A stretch of DNA of 64,000 nt from Klebsormidium nitens (GCA_000708835.1 DF236982.1:186001-250000), one strand, 5' to 3'. Numbered from the stretch's first letter, positions 34,552 to 49,000 are shown. Notes: generated from the letters alone by a model not told the origin. Made by a program: numbers and translations.

Positions 34552-37347
34552 CTGCGGACACGTGTCAGCGAGGTGTTGGTTCAGCGCTCTGCAGTCTGCT
34601 CGACTGAGGGCTTTTCTGAAACAGAGAAATGGTGGGGGCCAACAGACTGGTCAAGACTGAAGAAATACATGGTTCACTGAGCCAAATCATGGTATAGATT
34701 TTGGAGTTCACGGTAGAAACTCCCTGATTCTCCAGGCTAATCTTCTGAGGTTCCTCCGAGCGGTGCAAAGTTGCCTCCCGTGAAACTAGTCGTATACATG
34801 TTAGTGAAGCCGTTAGGAATACGAGAACCTAACATGGAGGACCTGGAAAAGCACGAACAATGTTTTAAGTATGTGAACAGACAATACTGTGACGAGGCTG
34901 AAGGAATATTTGGAGTTCAATTGTGAGGCTGGCAGTCAAAAGCAAAGAAACCTAGGGAAGACCCAGTTGAAATTCGCACATTCATCCAGACATGGAGATT
35001 GAGTCAGCAAAAGCTGTATGGCAAGATTTCATAGTGCTGCCACCACCAGCAAAAGTCTTCCGACTCCCTTTCAAAAAGCTCTGGTGGAAGAAAAAACTTT
35101 CGAGGAGCAAATTTTGCAAGTAGACTTCAAGGGGAGGAGGAGGAAAGGCAGAGGACTTCAAAGCTAGATAGTGTGGGAAACCAGCATATAATGCAATTCA
35201 GCGTTTCTTTTGTCAAACATCAAAAAAGCATTGTCAATTGTGCTGAGAGACCTTGCTTGCATTTGCACAAAAGATCATCGCTCTCCAATCCCCCAATTTC
35301 TCTCCATGGCTGCAAGTGCTCTCGAGAAAAGTCAACTGAAACTTTTTTCAATCAAAGCAAACGAGTGCAAACCTTCACGAAGTCCGGGTGAGGCTTCAGT
35401 GTGGTCCTCCATGTCATTCCCCACATGCCCTGCTTTTCTGGAGCTGGTCTCAAAGGGTTCTGGGCTCAGAGTTGCAGCAGTAGAGACGTTTGAAGTGTGT
35501 GAGCCCTTGTTCAGCTTCCTTGACCGGTGCACGTAATTTGGCCTTCGATTCACTTCAATGCTTGCACTCAATCTGTGCTGCACAAAACAGCTCTGCCGAG
35601 CAGGACGCTTCATCCATCTGCAATGATAGGGAATTTCGAGAAGAAGGCACTGATTGGTCAGCTTGCACATCGATGCAGACGCGTAATGAGGCTCATACCG
35701 TTTAGCTGTACCAGAAGGGACTCGAACTCGCTGAAGAGTACATGGTGAAAAGCAGAAAGGTGCTAGCTTTGATGAGCTCGTACAGACCGCCATGGCAGGT
35801 TGCTGGGCCCCCTCGTCCTTCGGCCTTCGTCCTTTGTCCAATTGCGAGACGTCTGATCAAAGAAGAGAAGCTGTTCTGCTCCCTTTGCCCTTTCCTTCAC
35901 GTATTTATGACACTATCTGAGCCTAAGTTCATCGACAGAAGGTGAGCGAGAAAGCGTTTCATTGTCAGCTTGCAGGCATCTGGTTTGTGGTTGGGCCCGC
36001 TGGCTTGCTGGTTCAGAAATTGTCCTGAAGAGGACTGTCCGCATACGCCAATCGGCTTCTCTTTTAGTCTCAGAACAGTCAGAACCAGGACTCCCGTGCG
36101 CCCCTACGTGAGCGGAAGGCCGGAAAAGTGTCCCGGTAGAGTCGACGGTCCCACCATTCCAGACCAACCGGCCAGGCTAAAGCCGCCATTGCCAGGGCCA
36201 GATCAGCTTAGGTTAAAACGGCAGCTGAGACGACCTTGAAGTCGGGCAGACTCAGTCGGCATGCAACCAGTCATTCGTCCGATCATCAGATCATCATGTC
36301 CGATCATCACGTCACCTCGAAAGAGCTTCAGACGAGTCTTCGACGTTCATCGCGCGGCTTTTGCAGAAGAGCTCAAAGCGACAAACCACAGGTCATGCGC
36401 AGCTAATTATTAAAAGTTACGGGTTACTGAGCTTTAAATTGCGTAGCATTTCAAAGAGGCGTCACTTCAGGTGAGGGAACGTTTTCAAGTTCGAAACAAA
36501 CCTCAAAGCCCCTCTCGAAGCTTTTGACCATATTCCGTCTTGAGACTCTAAGAAGTAGGCAACTGTGAGATCCGTCGGTGATAATTCGCTTTTGTCCATT
36601 TTCTTTAGCCATCTGGCTTTGAGCTCCTGATTTTCTCTGAGTCATTGCTATCACGAAAATATCTTTCAAGTGAGAGCCGAAGCTCGACTCAACGACTTGC
36701 TTCTTCTTGTTTCCAGATAGAAATCGACCAGAGAAAATCATGCACTTTTCGAAGCGAAGAGCTTGACTGTCGAGAGCTCCTTTTGCTAGCTTGTCGGCTT
36801 GGTCATGTATGAGCATGATGATGAGCTGGTAAGCACTGGAGCGGCTGGATCGAGCGGCCATCACAGGCACAGCTTAGGAAAGCGATGCAAGCTTAGAACC
36901 GTCCGTTTTGATACATACTTCGGAATCGACGGTCGATCGATGAGGAAGAATTTCAAGGTTGCGACCGCCGGTTGCTGAGGTGGCATGCGCTGCATGCTTC
37001 GGTGTCGGACTTATCGGCAAGGCTGGTGGCGCATTCTCACCATGTGCAACATTTCCCTTGAGACAAGCTATATAAACTCAGGTTTTGGGCAAGCTATGTA
37101 ACCATGTGAATAGGCACCACATGCTGTTCTTGGCGAAGGGCATCGTGCAGATTGGAGGCTAGCGTTTGGCATGGAGAGCATGCACTTCAGAGTCCAAGCA
37201 CGGTTCATTGATTTGAGAAGAGCGCCTCGCAGCAGAAGACATTGGCATTGGCAGTACGCGGAACCACCATTTGAATAACGCCATAAGGCAGCGGTCCACA
37301 GGCATTGCCTGAGATCTAAAAGGTTGACTGAGCAAGTGCAGTGGTTG
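34552..37347. other. Stretch without recognised genes between divergent genes
   Basis: The missing 5' exon and promoter of paralogue B and the promoter of the ACCase gene should be here. The longest frames do not resemble known proteins and lack good splice context. I see no RNA gene or mobile element. Confidence 0.4.
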
Positions 37348-40300
37348 ATGGCGGCATCTTCGGCCTGCTTTGCCGCGGGCGTCCATTTGGGGCCCCTCAA
37401 AGGACTTCAATGTCGGCAAAATGCTGATGCTGTTGCTGGCCCTCGAGAGGCTACTGCCCTGCCCTCGTGCTTTCTGGGGCAGAGGATAGACACGAGGGCC
37501 TTCAATGCAGAACCGAGTCTTAGGCAAAATGTGGGTAAGGTGCAAAGACGAGCGGGGGTGGTCAGGGCTGGGAAGACTAAGAAGAGCCGGGAGGACAGGG
37601 ACCCTAACTACCCCTGGCCTGAGGAGGTTAGCAAGGCGCAGGGGTTCCTGTCGTTCTTGTCAAAGTTCAAAGACTCGGATCCTGATCGCAAGATCTTAAA
37701 GCTGCCCTTTGAGAAGGAGCTGGATGAGATGGAGAAGAGTTATCTGGAGGTAAGGCCCGTAATAACTGAGACTTATTTGCTTCTTACGAACCTCGCAACT
37801 AATGTCGCAACTAACCTTAAGACTGGCCCTTGCAAATCTGAGAACCTCCGAGTGCCAGACAGGGACGCACCCTCTGCTGTGAGGCTGTCAGCACTGGGCA
37901 TTTCGCAGCCGGCATTTGAAATGTTGAGTTGGTGGCTATTGATTTGTAATACCTCTTTGACTCGCTTGGCTATCCAATTTAGATTTGCCTGAACCACCTT
38001 GCCTAAGCAAAACCATGGCACAGCCGAGCACACATCCTTTAACAGCAATTTTGCGGTGCACACACTCATGTTGGCATACATTGGAGTATTGGTGGGAGTG
38101 CCTCGGCACTGGTTAGGAGTTGGGAGAAACGCCAGAGGGTGGCTCTCTGCGCTGATGTCAAGTTATATTTGAGCAGGGTAGAGCGTACCTGGACACTACA
38201 AATGAAACTCAAGTAAGTGGATGTTTAGTAATCAGAGTTGACCCTCTTACTAATAGCGGTCCGGAAGCACAGCAATCAGGTTGTGGATCTTGTTAGGGGT
38301 TTGAACTGTTTCCATAAGCAAGTGGGTGCACTCAAACTAAAGTGAGTCCCAAAGATTGTCCAAGCTTGAGACTGACAGCACATTTTGGTCGTGGACACTG
38401 CCCTGATGTACATAAAGTCCTTTCTGACAGGCAGTGTCTTCTTTGGGAGAAGCAAAGTGTGGTGCATTCGATTTCTTGTGAAGAGTATCGCAAGGACTGC
38501 TGTCAAAAAATAAACTACAAATGCACCCTCTCGCTGTTCACTCTTACCTGCTAAGCTTTCTAGTACTGTGGAACAAGTCGGTGGTGCTTGGTTCCTTTCG
38601 TCTTGTCAATGTGCTCAAATTCCAGCTCGCCAAGCATGGCACTGAACCACTTTTGCTCATCAATCGACTGGAAGCTGCTGCTGCTGGAACATGCACCACT
38701 TCCACATTAGCTAGCCATTTTATTTTTATCATCGCGAATTCTGTGTTTCCTGTCGTTAAGAGCTTGACGGGCTTTCGGAGCTTGGTTTGGTTTCTTCTTT
38801 GAAACTGTCTGCGCGACAGATGTGCAGGGACTCTGATGCGAAATGAGATGCAGGCCGCATATTGCGCGGTCTTTTGTGGTCGTTGATGCTACTGGTCCAT
38901 ACACCCGACAAAGTTACTTTCCCGATTCCCCTTGGAAACCCTTTCATTTGGTGTAACTCCATGGACTCCTTTGTGCACCAAGTCTGCGTTGTTTTAGGCA
39001 TGCTGCTGTCCATTTTGACGACTGTGGTTCTGCTAGCTTGTTATGAATCTGCATATCATAAGGACTTATTTTGCAGTGGATATGTTGCCGAGCAGAGCCC
39101 CTTGCTGGTTATGTTCTGCTCGCCCCATCAGTTGAGCACTGCTTTGGTTTCCAGTCCCCGCTGTGTACAAAAGTATCCTCAATCATCTATTTTCAACACT
39201 TCGCAGAAGCTCGTTCTAGCTTTTGGCTGTGGTCCAATTTTCGCGTCTGAAGGCCTGCCCATACGTGGCTCTGATTGGTCGCTCCTAGCCTACCCGAAAA
39301 CAACTTTTGGTCGATCTCTGACGTGCAACACTTGGTGCAGATCAACGAGATGGCCAGGAGGACGGGGGAGATTGCAGATTTCCAAGCGGTACTGCGAACA
39401 ATGGAGGAGAAAATGCACAAGGTGACGCCCTTTTGAAGCATCGCCTTGATGTTCAAAAAGCGTCAGCGTTGTGGCCTGCGGGTGTCATGAACTGCATTGA
39501 ATCACAGCCAACTGATGGCGAAATCCGCAACATGCTTTTAGGGCTCCTTCTAGAAGGGGGCTCCTGCTTCTTATGGTTGTCCGGGCACCCCAGAAGTACG
39601 CGGGGGGACTTTTAGCAGGGTCTGCATAAAATGCAGCCTGTTTGCTGATGTCAGCTGACATCAGAACCTGCAGTCCCATCTCAGATTGTCCTTGCAATGG
39701 AATCTGGTTTCCAGCAGTGCCGACATGAGGGTTTCTAGAGCCCTTAACAACACAAAGGGTTTGGGAACTAACTCCTCGCTCACACCCTACGTTGCAGCTG
39801 CGGGTGAAGATCTACTCCAACTTGTCGCCGGTGCAGCGGTTGAGCGTCGCACGGCATCCAAACCGGCCGACGTTCCTGGACCATGTTTTGAACATCACTG
39901 ACAAGGTGGGTGCACCTTTCCATTTGACTAGGTTGTTGGAAATCCCAAAAGGACTACATCTAAGTCAGGCATGTATGGTGGTGACTCCCTTTTGGGAATG
40001 GCGCAGAACAAGCCAGGTGAATGCACGAGCTTGTCGGAAGTGCTAGGTCATTATTTGGAAGTGCACATAGACCATGACCTCAATGCTGGTTTGCCAAAGC
40101 TGGCATTTGATCCTGGATAGTAAGTGGTGGTCAATTCAAGCAATGCTGGACGCAAATGGTCCACATGTTATGGGGAGGAGAAGCGCAAGAAAGATCGCAT
40201 GCTGTTATCAATCTCCCATATTGCTAGGTCATCTTTGCACGCGTCATAGATCTAAGAATTGGGGCTTTGGAGAACTATTCACCAAAGAAAGGTCCTTTCC

Positions 40301-43300
40301 TAGTTTGCTCTATATCCGAAACAGCGGGTAAGGTTCTTCTCCTACTTAGCTCGTTGTGTTGTCACTCTCGTTTGGAAGGGGCAATTCAAGAATGTCAGAC
40401 AGTCCCTCCAATGATGAGAGTAACTTCAAATGCTCAAGTCAGTGTAATCATTGTTGGAATAGCAAGCAGAGGACAGACACGTAGTGTTCCCTGAAAGGTA
40501 AATTTGGATGCGAGGCTGGCAATTATGATATGTGCCCCCTACTGGAATCTGTATCTGCTCTGGAACTACAGCAGTCCACCAAATTCCTCTACCTGGTCGA
40601 CTTATGTTGGCTCTGAACTTGATCAGAGTCCCATTTAATCAACGCAGTGACCACCTGTCTGATCTGTATGTCCCCTGTGCGATGGAATAGTCTTGGCTGA
40701 GTTCCAATGCAACCAGAAACTCACAGCAACGACCCTTCGATGAAGTAATACGAGGGGCCGTCACGTAGGCAGGCAGTTGGTGGGGGCATTTGTGAGACGA
40801 AAAAGGAAAAGCTGGTTAATGAGAGAACAACTCTTTCTTCAGTGGGTTGAGTTGCACGGCGACCGGGGGGGCTACGACGACCCTGCGCTGGTGTGCGGTA
40901 TTGGGGAGATCGACGGCATGTCCTTTATGCTTATGGGGCATCAGAAGGGGCGCAACACCAAGGAGAATATTGCGCGTAACTTCGGCATGCCGACGCCGAA
41001 CGGGTAAGTTGCTGGATCATATCCGCGATCTGATAGTGTTTGATAACCGATCTTATCCATACCCCTTCCTTTATGAATGTAAGGTGCATCCAAGCTGTGC
41101 CATGAATGCTATACGAGTTTCGTTGCCTCTTCTGTACTAACTACTCTGACCCCCGGAGAGTCCTGAGTAGCGTTGGTCCCTTCTTTGCTGGTCTACACGG
41201 TGCGTTTCTTCTTTGAAGAACTTCAAGGACCTAGTACAAACACAAGTTTGCCACACTCTGATAAAGTCCGTTTGGGGCGGTTCTACTTGACACGTGCCAA
41301 CCTAAATGCTGCACAAACGCAGTACTGGTGATGCGTTCACCTCATTTCCAAAATTGGCAACCTCACTAGCTGTGCTTACGACCAGCCGCTACGAAGCAAA
41401 TGTCAGACAATTCGCAGCACGGAACTTTAGAGTGTGAGGACAAGTAGTTGAAATGCTTGTGTGCCTTCTTCGCTTCAGGTACCGAAAAGCGCTGCGGTTG
41501 ATGCGGCACGCGGAGCACCACGGCTTCCCCATCCTTACGTTCATTGACACCCCAGGGGCGTATGCGGGCGTCTCTGCGGAGGAGCTGGGTCAGGTAAGGG
41601 TTCGTTTCATGCACTAAATCTTGGCGCACCATCCGGAATACGCCTAGGAGTTGGCGCGATTGAGCGGACTCCAGAAGGCAGACGTTACCTACGGGACATG
41701 ATCAACCGTAGCATAATAGCTTTACTGATTGTTCAATCGAGCCTCACCTCCTAAACGGTCATAGAGGAAACGAGACTTTGCCACTACTTTTGAGGATGCC
41801 CCTCATAGCGCTACAGTATCATCTGACCACCCCCTCTGATAATTTCTCGACAAGGGTACTAAGCTTACCGTGCTCCCGTGTTCATTCCAGGGGGAGGCGA
41901 TTGCGCACAACTTGCGGGACATGTTTGGTCTGACGGTGCCGATCGTGACGACGGTCATTGGAGAGGGGGGTTCTGGGGGCGCGCTCGCGATCGGGTGCTG
42001 CGACCGCATGGTCATGATGGAGAACGCCGTCTACTACGTGGCGTCGCCCGAGGCGTGCGCGGCAATTCTGTGGAAGACGGCCAAGGCGGCACCCAAGGTG
42101 GGTTCTGAGGCGTTTGCGGGGATCCCGTCTTTGACGTGGCATCCTTTGGAGACAAGCCCGGCTTACCGGTGGTGAAAAGCCGGGGCAGCAGCCCGCTTAG
42201 GATCTCAGAGCAGTTGGGTTGGAGGATGTTTTGACTGTGAGTGTTCTTGGTTTTGCGCACGGTGGACACCGTCTAAACGCCTGGTATGACTAGAAGCACG
42301 TGGCCTTCCATTGGAGAGGGCACAATTCACGAAGCAATTTCCTTAGTAAGAGAGTCGGAGTAAGCAAATGAGGGTAAGAGTAGTTAGATACTGGATTGGA
42401 CGTGAAATCCGGTCCAGACCGGAGGTCGATTTGGAAGACGGTCAAAGGAGCGACCCAAACAGGTCGATGGGGCTTTCGGGGTTGTGGGGTTCTATACGTC
42501 TGCCGCAATTGCTCGATTGTAAGGAAGAGGGCTGTTGCCCCGTGGGATTCCCGGAGGCCAGCCCGGCTATCCTCCTAACAATCGCCAAGCCGGCCCCCAA
42601 AGTAGCAAGAGTCCTGGTTCTGGATATCTCATCGACGACAGATAAGCGTGCCGTCTATTGCGGCATTGCATCGAAGCAGGACTGTTCTCTGGATGCACAC
42701 AAGCTTCAAGCTATCAAATCCCATCATCCTTTTCGTACCGTTATTGCGATCTAAAAGAGTTCGGTTACCTTGCAGGCGACGGAGGCGCTTAAGATCACAG
42801 GCTATGAGTTGCAAGACCTGAACGTGGTGGATGAGGTTATCCGGGAGCCGATCGGGGGCGCTCACGCGGACCCCTACCAGGCGTCCATGAACGTCAAGGA
42901 AGTCATCATGCGCCACGTCAAGGTGAGGGCATTCCTGATTCAGGCCCGAAATTTGGTTTCTTCCAAGCAACTTGATCAGTGGCGTTGCCAGCACCCCAAG
43001 GACGGGCTTCCATAAACGTCAAGGAAGTCGTCATTGCGCCACGTTGAGTTAGGACACTGCGGTGTCCGTTCGAAATGCGAATTCTGGAGTCCGAATCCGG
43101 GTTTGATTTCCTCTAAGCAACTTGATCGGCGGCGGCGCCAGCGTTCCAAGGATGTACGGAAACAGTATAGGTCATGAGAATCGCTCGCTTCTTGTAGCCG
43201 TGTGAAACAACGGTCGTACAATATCTTCCCTTAGTTGCCTTTCCTGACGTAGTGAACATGCGCTTTGTTAGGGTCCTGGCTGAGCTGGAAGAGCAGGATA

Positions 43301-43851
43301 AAGACTTTAGAAGTCCTCCAACGCTGTTGCCACAGAAGCACGGGCCAATTTTGGATTGTTCAAGGCGCACAAGGCGTCATAATGTGAGCAGGCTAGTCAC
43401 TCGTATATCAGAGAGTCCCGTCGGCCGCGGAAACGATGCACAACAACCAGGTCGGTCTTTCCGTCTCCATGTCGATCCTGTTTCCGTTTTCATTTTTGAT
43501 TTGGTCAAGTCCACCCCCCAGCGACCTCGCACCTTAAGTCACCCCGGCTACCCGCTGACGTCATCTTCCGCATGGCCCTTGCAGGAGCTCCTGACGTACG
43601 ACGTGGCCACGTTGGAGTCGAAGCGGCTGAAAAAGTTCCGGTACATGGGCGCCGTGAACCCGGAGGGGGGCGCAAACAACGCGCGCTGGCACCGCAACAT
43701 GAAGCCGCGGGAGGCCCCCTCCATGGCGGACAAAGTGCCCCCCCTCGAGGAAGTGCCGTTGATCCTGGCAAACAAGATGCAAGAAAACGGGCGCGCGGCG
43801 CACTCGCCTACACCTGCGGAGGAGGTCGAGTTAACCTCTGCACGGAGTTAG
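37348..43851 (+). CDS. accA: Plastid acetyl-CoA carboxylase carboxyltransferase alpha subunit
   Basis: Eight exons join in phase: 37348-37749, 39341-39421, 39798-39905, 40843-41003, 41479-41593, 41891-42097, 42776-42922 and 43585-43851, giving about 495 residues. Family landmarks in order are [122 protein letters not shown] and [10 protein letters not shown]. The enzyme transfers CO2 from carboxybiotin to acetyl-CoA together with the beta subunit, the first step of plastid fatty acid synthesis. Residues 1 to about 95 look like a chloroplast transit peptide. The start at 37348 (MAASSACF) was preferred to 37324 because it gives a typical transit start. The C-terminal tail after [12 protein letters not shown] is longer and more basic than in bacteria, as in plants. 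The gene symbol follows the bacterial name. Confidence 0.95.
42425..42610 (+). repeat. accA: Decayed copies of ACCase alpha exon 6 edge
   Basis: The end of exon 6 (encoding [20 protein letters not shown], donor after 42097) recurs in degraded form around 42432-42462 and again at 42535-42605, where the copy reads [20 protein letters not shown]. The downstream intron bases (GCCCGGCTTACC) are copied as well. Neither copy keeps a clean donor. Confidence 0.7.
42937..43155 (+). repeat. accA: 125-bp tandem duplication over the exon 7 donor
   Basis: The block AACGTCAAGGAAGTC (near 42890 in the exon) recurs 125 bp downstream at 43015, followed by a broken donor (GCGCCACGTTGAG). The intron block AAGCAACTTGATC at about 42966 recurs near 43117. 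The duplication therefore includes the exon edge, the donor and about 85 bases of intron. Confidence 0.85.
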
Positions 43852-46070
43852 GGTTTGATTGTAGCGCAACCTTACTAGAGCGACGGGCTGGATGCAATGT
43901 AATCAGTTCCTGCTTGGAGATTGGGGTCGTCAAGCTTTCCAGGGTTGAGGTTGGGTCAAGTAAGGACCTTGACTCGAATCCCGGAGGTTTAACGTGTGGT
44001 CTCGAAGTGGGGGGATCTTCTCTGCGGGGATGGTTCTGGCATCGGGACTCTCGTTCGTGTCATGGCGGACAGGGTGTCTGCAGAACGGGGTCGAGCTTTT
44101 GAATTCGGACAACGCACTTGACCACGGTCGGTTAGTGCTCTTATCAGCGGATTAGGCCAGGAGGTATTGGATCTCGGCCAAAAGGGTCGGGCTCCAAAGC
44201 GCTCAGCTGAGGCGTGTGCGGCTTTTGAAGATTTGTACATTTGCGTGCTCTTGTTTCACGTAAGACCATCGGGTTGTTTAGGCTGTCCTATAAGCGAGGG
44301 TGAAGGAACTAGTCAAGATTGTCAGCCAATGCATCTTGAAACTACAAGGGAGAAGAGGGCCAGCTGATTGTCGGCCCTAGCACGTCATTCTCTTCCCGAT
44401 GTCGGATCACGTTCTGCTGCATCTGGCATGATGCAAATGAATGACACGACACCCGCGATCATTTTGTGCGCAGTTGCGATGAACCATGACTGGCTTATCC
44501 ATCAAGATGGCATGGTCCTCAGGCTCTGGACGGCGCCTGAAGGCCACGTTCGTCTCGGTTGCCTATAGCTCAAATGAATCTAGACGAATGGTGATCATTG
44601 CCATCAATGTAACCATGCTGGCACCCTGCTCGAGCCTGGTTGCGAGTCCAATCAAAGTTACCATGATCATTCATGCTAGATGATTTTCAATGTCAATCAA
44701 TCCATTCCATATATATAACTTGTGCATGTGCGTCCAGTGACTGTCGATCGTGCCAATGCGCGCATGGATGGAAGACGGTCGCGCGCCCAAACTGCTTCAC
44801 CGGGCTCCAAATAGTCCCATGTGCAAGCACGTCGCAGCGAGTTGAATCGATCGAGTCCAAGCCTTGCCGTTGGCCGAGCATAGTGTTTAAGTCTCGTGGC
44901 AGATCTCGAAGGGTGGCCCCCGGGTACCGCCAGCACCATGAATCATGTATGACATATTATCGCAAGGGCAGTAATCGAACCGCCCCACCAAAAGGCAGGA
45001 GCGACAAACATTGTTGTGATCTGCATGCAATAATAGCATATAGCACTCGATCACTGAATAATGGCGCTGCCAGACGAAAAGAATTGCTGCATAATTGCGT
45101 CATGGCACGATGACTGCCCACGCAATACGCATTAGCCAGTCGCAGTCCTTGGCATGTAGCACGGGACATCCATACCAAATTGGACTCACGTAAGTACTGC
45201 AAAAGCCGTTGAGCCGGAACCCGGACTCCGGCTTTGCCGGACACCGAGCTCAGGCCACGGCCACTCCGCATATGATGTTCAATGCACTGGATTCGGGAAT
45301 TGGACCTTTCGGGCTGCCGATGAGCTCGTGCATTATATTCAGTGTTACAGATTTCAATGAATTCGTTACCTGGGAGGCCGATCGCAATGGCGCTGCGAAC
45401 AAACTACGCCATCCTAGTTGAGGGCCACTCGGCAGTGCTGTACCAGGTAACGAAAGTCGTCTTGCCCCATCTGCAGCAAAAAGAGAAGTCTTGGGCATAA
45501 GGAGCAAAAGGACTGCGGCCTCTGTTTGCACGAAGCGTCATGGCACGTTTTGGTGCAGCAAGCCACCGCCTCGCCTCCGCCACGTGCAGAACATCATTAC
45601 ATTGAAAAGCTACTGGAAACGTAAGCGTCTTTCCTGCTTCAGAACGAGTCAGAACCACGGATTGACGAGGCGAGTTGAGAGGTTATGCCACGGCTTCAAC
45701 AGCATTTTATCCTGCCGGCATGAAGCGGAGCACCTCATCTACCGAAAAGAACGACCGTGACGACTGGGCCAGCATTGATAAAGTTGAGGACTCACATCAA
45801 CGCATTGATTCGGGGTATGGAAACGGACTGCAGGATCAGTAGCTTCGCAAGACAGCAGCAAGGAAGCGGATACGAAGGAGAGCACATCATCCCTCCCCAG
45901 TGGTTTTCCGCTTAATACGTACGTGCGCAGAAATCCGCTCTCCGCATATCTGGCGGATTAATCGGAGCCTCGTAGGCATCTGCGTTTCGAACAACAAAGA
46001 AGCTCTCTAAGCAAACTGCACGATTCGAAGCTATTGGCGCATTTGCAGAAATGGAGATCTGCAGATTTAC
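43852..46070. other. Region between ACCase alpha and the EF-hand gene
   Basis: The 3' end of the minus-strand EF-hand gene should be here, but I could not find a phase-0 final exon. Minus-strand 45600-45560 holds a decayed echo of the EF-hand exon (DVLHVAEARRW against DVRHVAEAHDF). Otherwise nothing resembles a gene, and I see no convincing tRNA. Confidence 0.4.
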
Positions 46071-49000
46071 CAGTCCGTCATTGTCGGCGTCGAACATCCC
46101 GACCATGTCTTGGAGCTGCTCGTCGCTCCACGTGAAGTCGTGCGCTTCTGCCACGTGGCGCACATCGGCGACTGACAGCTGGCCACGACCTCGATCTGCA
46201 GGCGTGTTAAGAAACAAGACATATTCAAAAATCCCTCCTTAGAAACCGTTTGCAAGCTTATGCACTTCTGAATATTTTCATCCATCTAGGCGCCCCTTTA
46301 GCGCTGATCGGAAGCGTTGGACAATTGCCTGGACCTCTCAAGATACAACTCACCTTTTATCGCTTCTGAAACAAAGATTCGCGCACAGATCCGTATGGGT
46401 ATTTTGAGGATTGACCCGGTCCCTCCATGCCGCGTCGAGCACCAACGCTAGAACAAGTTCAAACTTTTGAAGTTTCGCTAGCAATGTTCCGCAAGTGATG
46501 CCAGTCAACTCCCCGTGAAAGCCTAAGCCTTTCAACCTTAGGTGCCAAGATAGACACCGCCGCTTGACGAGAACATGTACTTGGGCAAATACCACAAAGC
46601 AATCGCTCAATCGATAACGAGCAAACACTATCGAGTTTCTCGGCAGTCTGAGACACGCCTCCAAAACTTACCGTCAAACAAGTGGAATAGCGCATCAATC
46701 TCGTCCAAAGTCGGCGGCTGAGCAGCCACCTTCTTCCCCTGCACCACGAAAGACGGGGATTCGAGTTTCTCAATGAGAAGTTGAGACGACAACCAAGAAA
46801 TGGTCGCTACATCCGTGGTGAAGAAACTTCCTGAATGGGAAAGAGAGATCCTCGTAATGTTCGAGAGAGGCAAACATTGATCAGCAAAAGCCCGGACTTT
46901 TTCAAGCGAAGTGCCTTGCACTTTGAAAGCATACAAAGTGCAAGAGTGGCATGCTTGACCCGTTGACAATCTCTCAGGAATGTATGCGTCCAACCGGACC
47001 CAAAATTCTACAATGCCTCACCTTTTGCTTCCGCCCTTTCCCGCCCTTTCCCTCACTTTGCACAGCCTCCGTCGCGCCTCCTGACCCGTCCCTTAACCCG
47101 CCCGCTAAACCGGCCCCTCCCTGCTTGTCGCCCCCTAACCCGGCCCCTGCCTCAACTCGTGGGTCGTCTTGGCTCAGACCTCCGGAACTTGCACCGTTTT
47201 CTTTATAGCCACCGGCAGCACTGGTTTCGACCTTTGCCCCCATCCCTAGTTGTCCCGCACCTGCCCGGCCCCCGAATCCAGAATACGATTCCCGCGGTAC
47301 GGACCGCAGGGCACCCGTTTCTGCAGCGTGCAAAGCTTGGATCTCTCTGTGCTGCTCCTCGGTGCTCCAGAAGAAATCGGTCTGCGGCTGGGGGGCTTTT
47401 CTGCCCTTCCCCTTTGCGGTCTCTTTGTCTTCTGTCATTCCAGGAGCCGAAGTGCTGGGCTCGTTCTGGGTGATGTTGTTCGCGGGGGAGGTGCCAAGGT
47501 CTTGTCGGGATAGCGCTAAGGCCTGCGCGCAGCGAAAGAGTGTCAATGACCCAAACGGACACTGGATATAAACCAACAAACGCCTAATACAGCTGCAGGT
47601 TGATACTTGTAACCTACTCTACTGCACAGTCTTAAACGCGATCGTAAAAGTCTTCATCCAAACAGTGTTGCATCAAGTTGCACAATGTCCGTCTCAGACA
47701 TATGCCAACTTGGGGCTCTTGGGCCCCCCGAAAGCACTAAAATAGCTAGCTTGAGCAGACACAAAAGGCGTTCCAGTGACCTCAACAGATAAGAGAATGC
47801 TCACCATTTGCAGGTTCGTCTCATCTTCGTCTAATACTGGCCCAGCCATATTGATTGCCTGCTTTCTCTTTCTTGAGACTTTGGAGGCGCATTTGGAAGC
47901 GCTACTTTTCCTCCTCCGTTTCTGGCCCGTTCCCTAGCAATTAAGAAAAGAAGTTGGCGTCAGGCTCAATGTGCAACCAACTAGCTGGGCACAAGCATCA
48001 GCGACTGTCTCAACCTTTTATTCAAGAGCACACAACATCACTAAAATTCCAACATTCAAACAACGAACAAGAAATTCCTAGTCGGATGTGACCTGTAGAC
48101 CAGAATTTGAGGCAAGCTTCAGCTGGACATCTCGATGCTCGGGTTGATAGAGACCCAATGATGAAATGAGCGGACCTGGGCCAGAGAAAGCAGCATTGAA
48201 AGAGGCTTGGGGGGCCAAAAGGGAGAAACAGAACCCTGATTCCACCCCTCATACTTACATCCATCATACCACCACTCCCGGCGCAGTCCAACTCTCCCTC
48301 TGACACGTCTGCCGCCTCAGGTTCGCTTTCCAGCTCCCCTTGGCTCAGCTCATCGAGGTCCGGACGATAGTCGTCTTCGCTTGCTCCTCCATCTGAATCC
48401 CCTCCACTTGGACCCTCAGAATCTCTACCCAAACCTTCAAATTCTCGCAAACCTTCCTGTCTACCCTGCACACAACCCACTCCTTCCAGTTCCTGTCCCT
48501 CCAAAATCTCAACCCTTTGAATGCTGGCATCGTCATCCTGACCCGCATCGCTTGCACCGCTTTTTCTCAGCCTCGAAGACCTTCTGACCCCCCCTACGAT
48601 CGCCAAGCTTGCAACTCGTAACCTCTGCTCGGCTTCCTTTACACGCTCCTCCGCTAAGTCCTCTTCTTTCGAAACTACTTGCTCAAATTCTTGCGCCACC
48701 TGTTCGAGTCCCAAGCTCGCCAGCATTGCCTGGTTTTCAGCCAGGCGGGCCGCCCGCTGCTTCTCATACTCGGTAAGATCCTCCATCAAAAGGCCTGCAA
48801 ATTGAAGCAAACAAAGCCTTGTTGCTTCTCTAAGACAACTGATATGATTCAAATAATGCGGAAGGGAAAGCTTGTGAAGGTGAACCCTTTCAATCAGGGT
48901 GTCATCGCCCTAGAACGGAACCCTAGAAGTAGCTGAGCTCAGACTCATCTGAGCTGAGCGCAATTCTGAAAGTTCTCCGTATTCGACCAGCCATTACCAT

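Noticed and set aside
35170-35945. Several overlapping short frames on both strands
   Set aside because: None resembles a known protein, they break at random, and composition fits non-coding DNA.
36451-36870. 139-codon minus-strand frame starting MPVMAARSSRSS
   Set aside because: It has no recognisable domain, no good splice context and ordinary non-coding composition. It could be the lost 5' part of paralogue B but the phase and content give no support.
44980-45040. tRNA-like T-arm sequence GGTTCGATTACTGCC on the minus strand
   Set aside because: No acceptor stem or anticodon arm could be folded around it.
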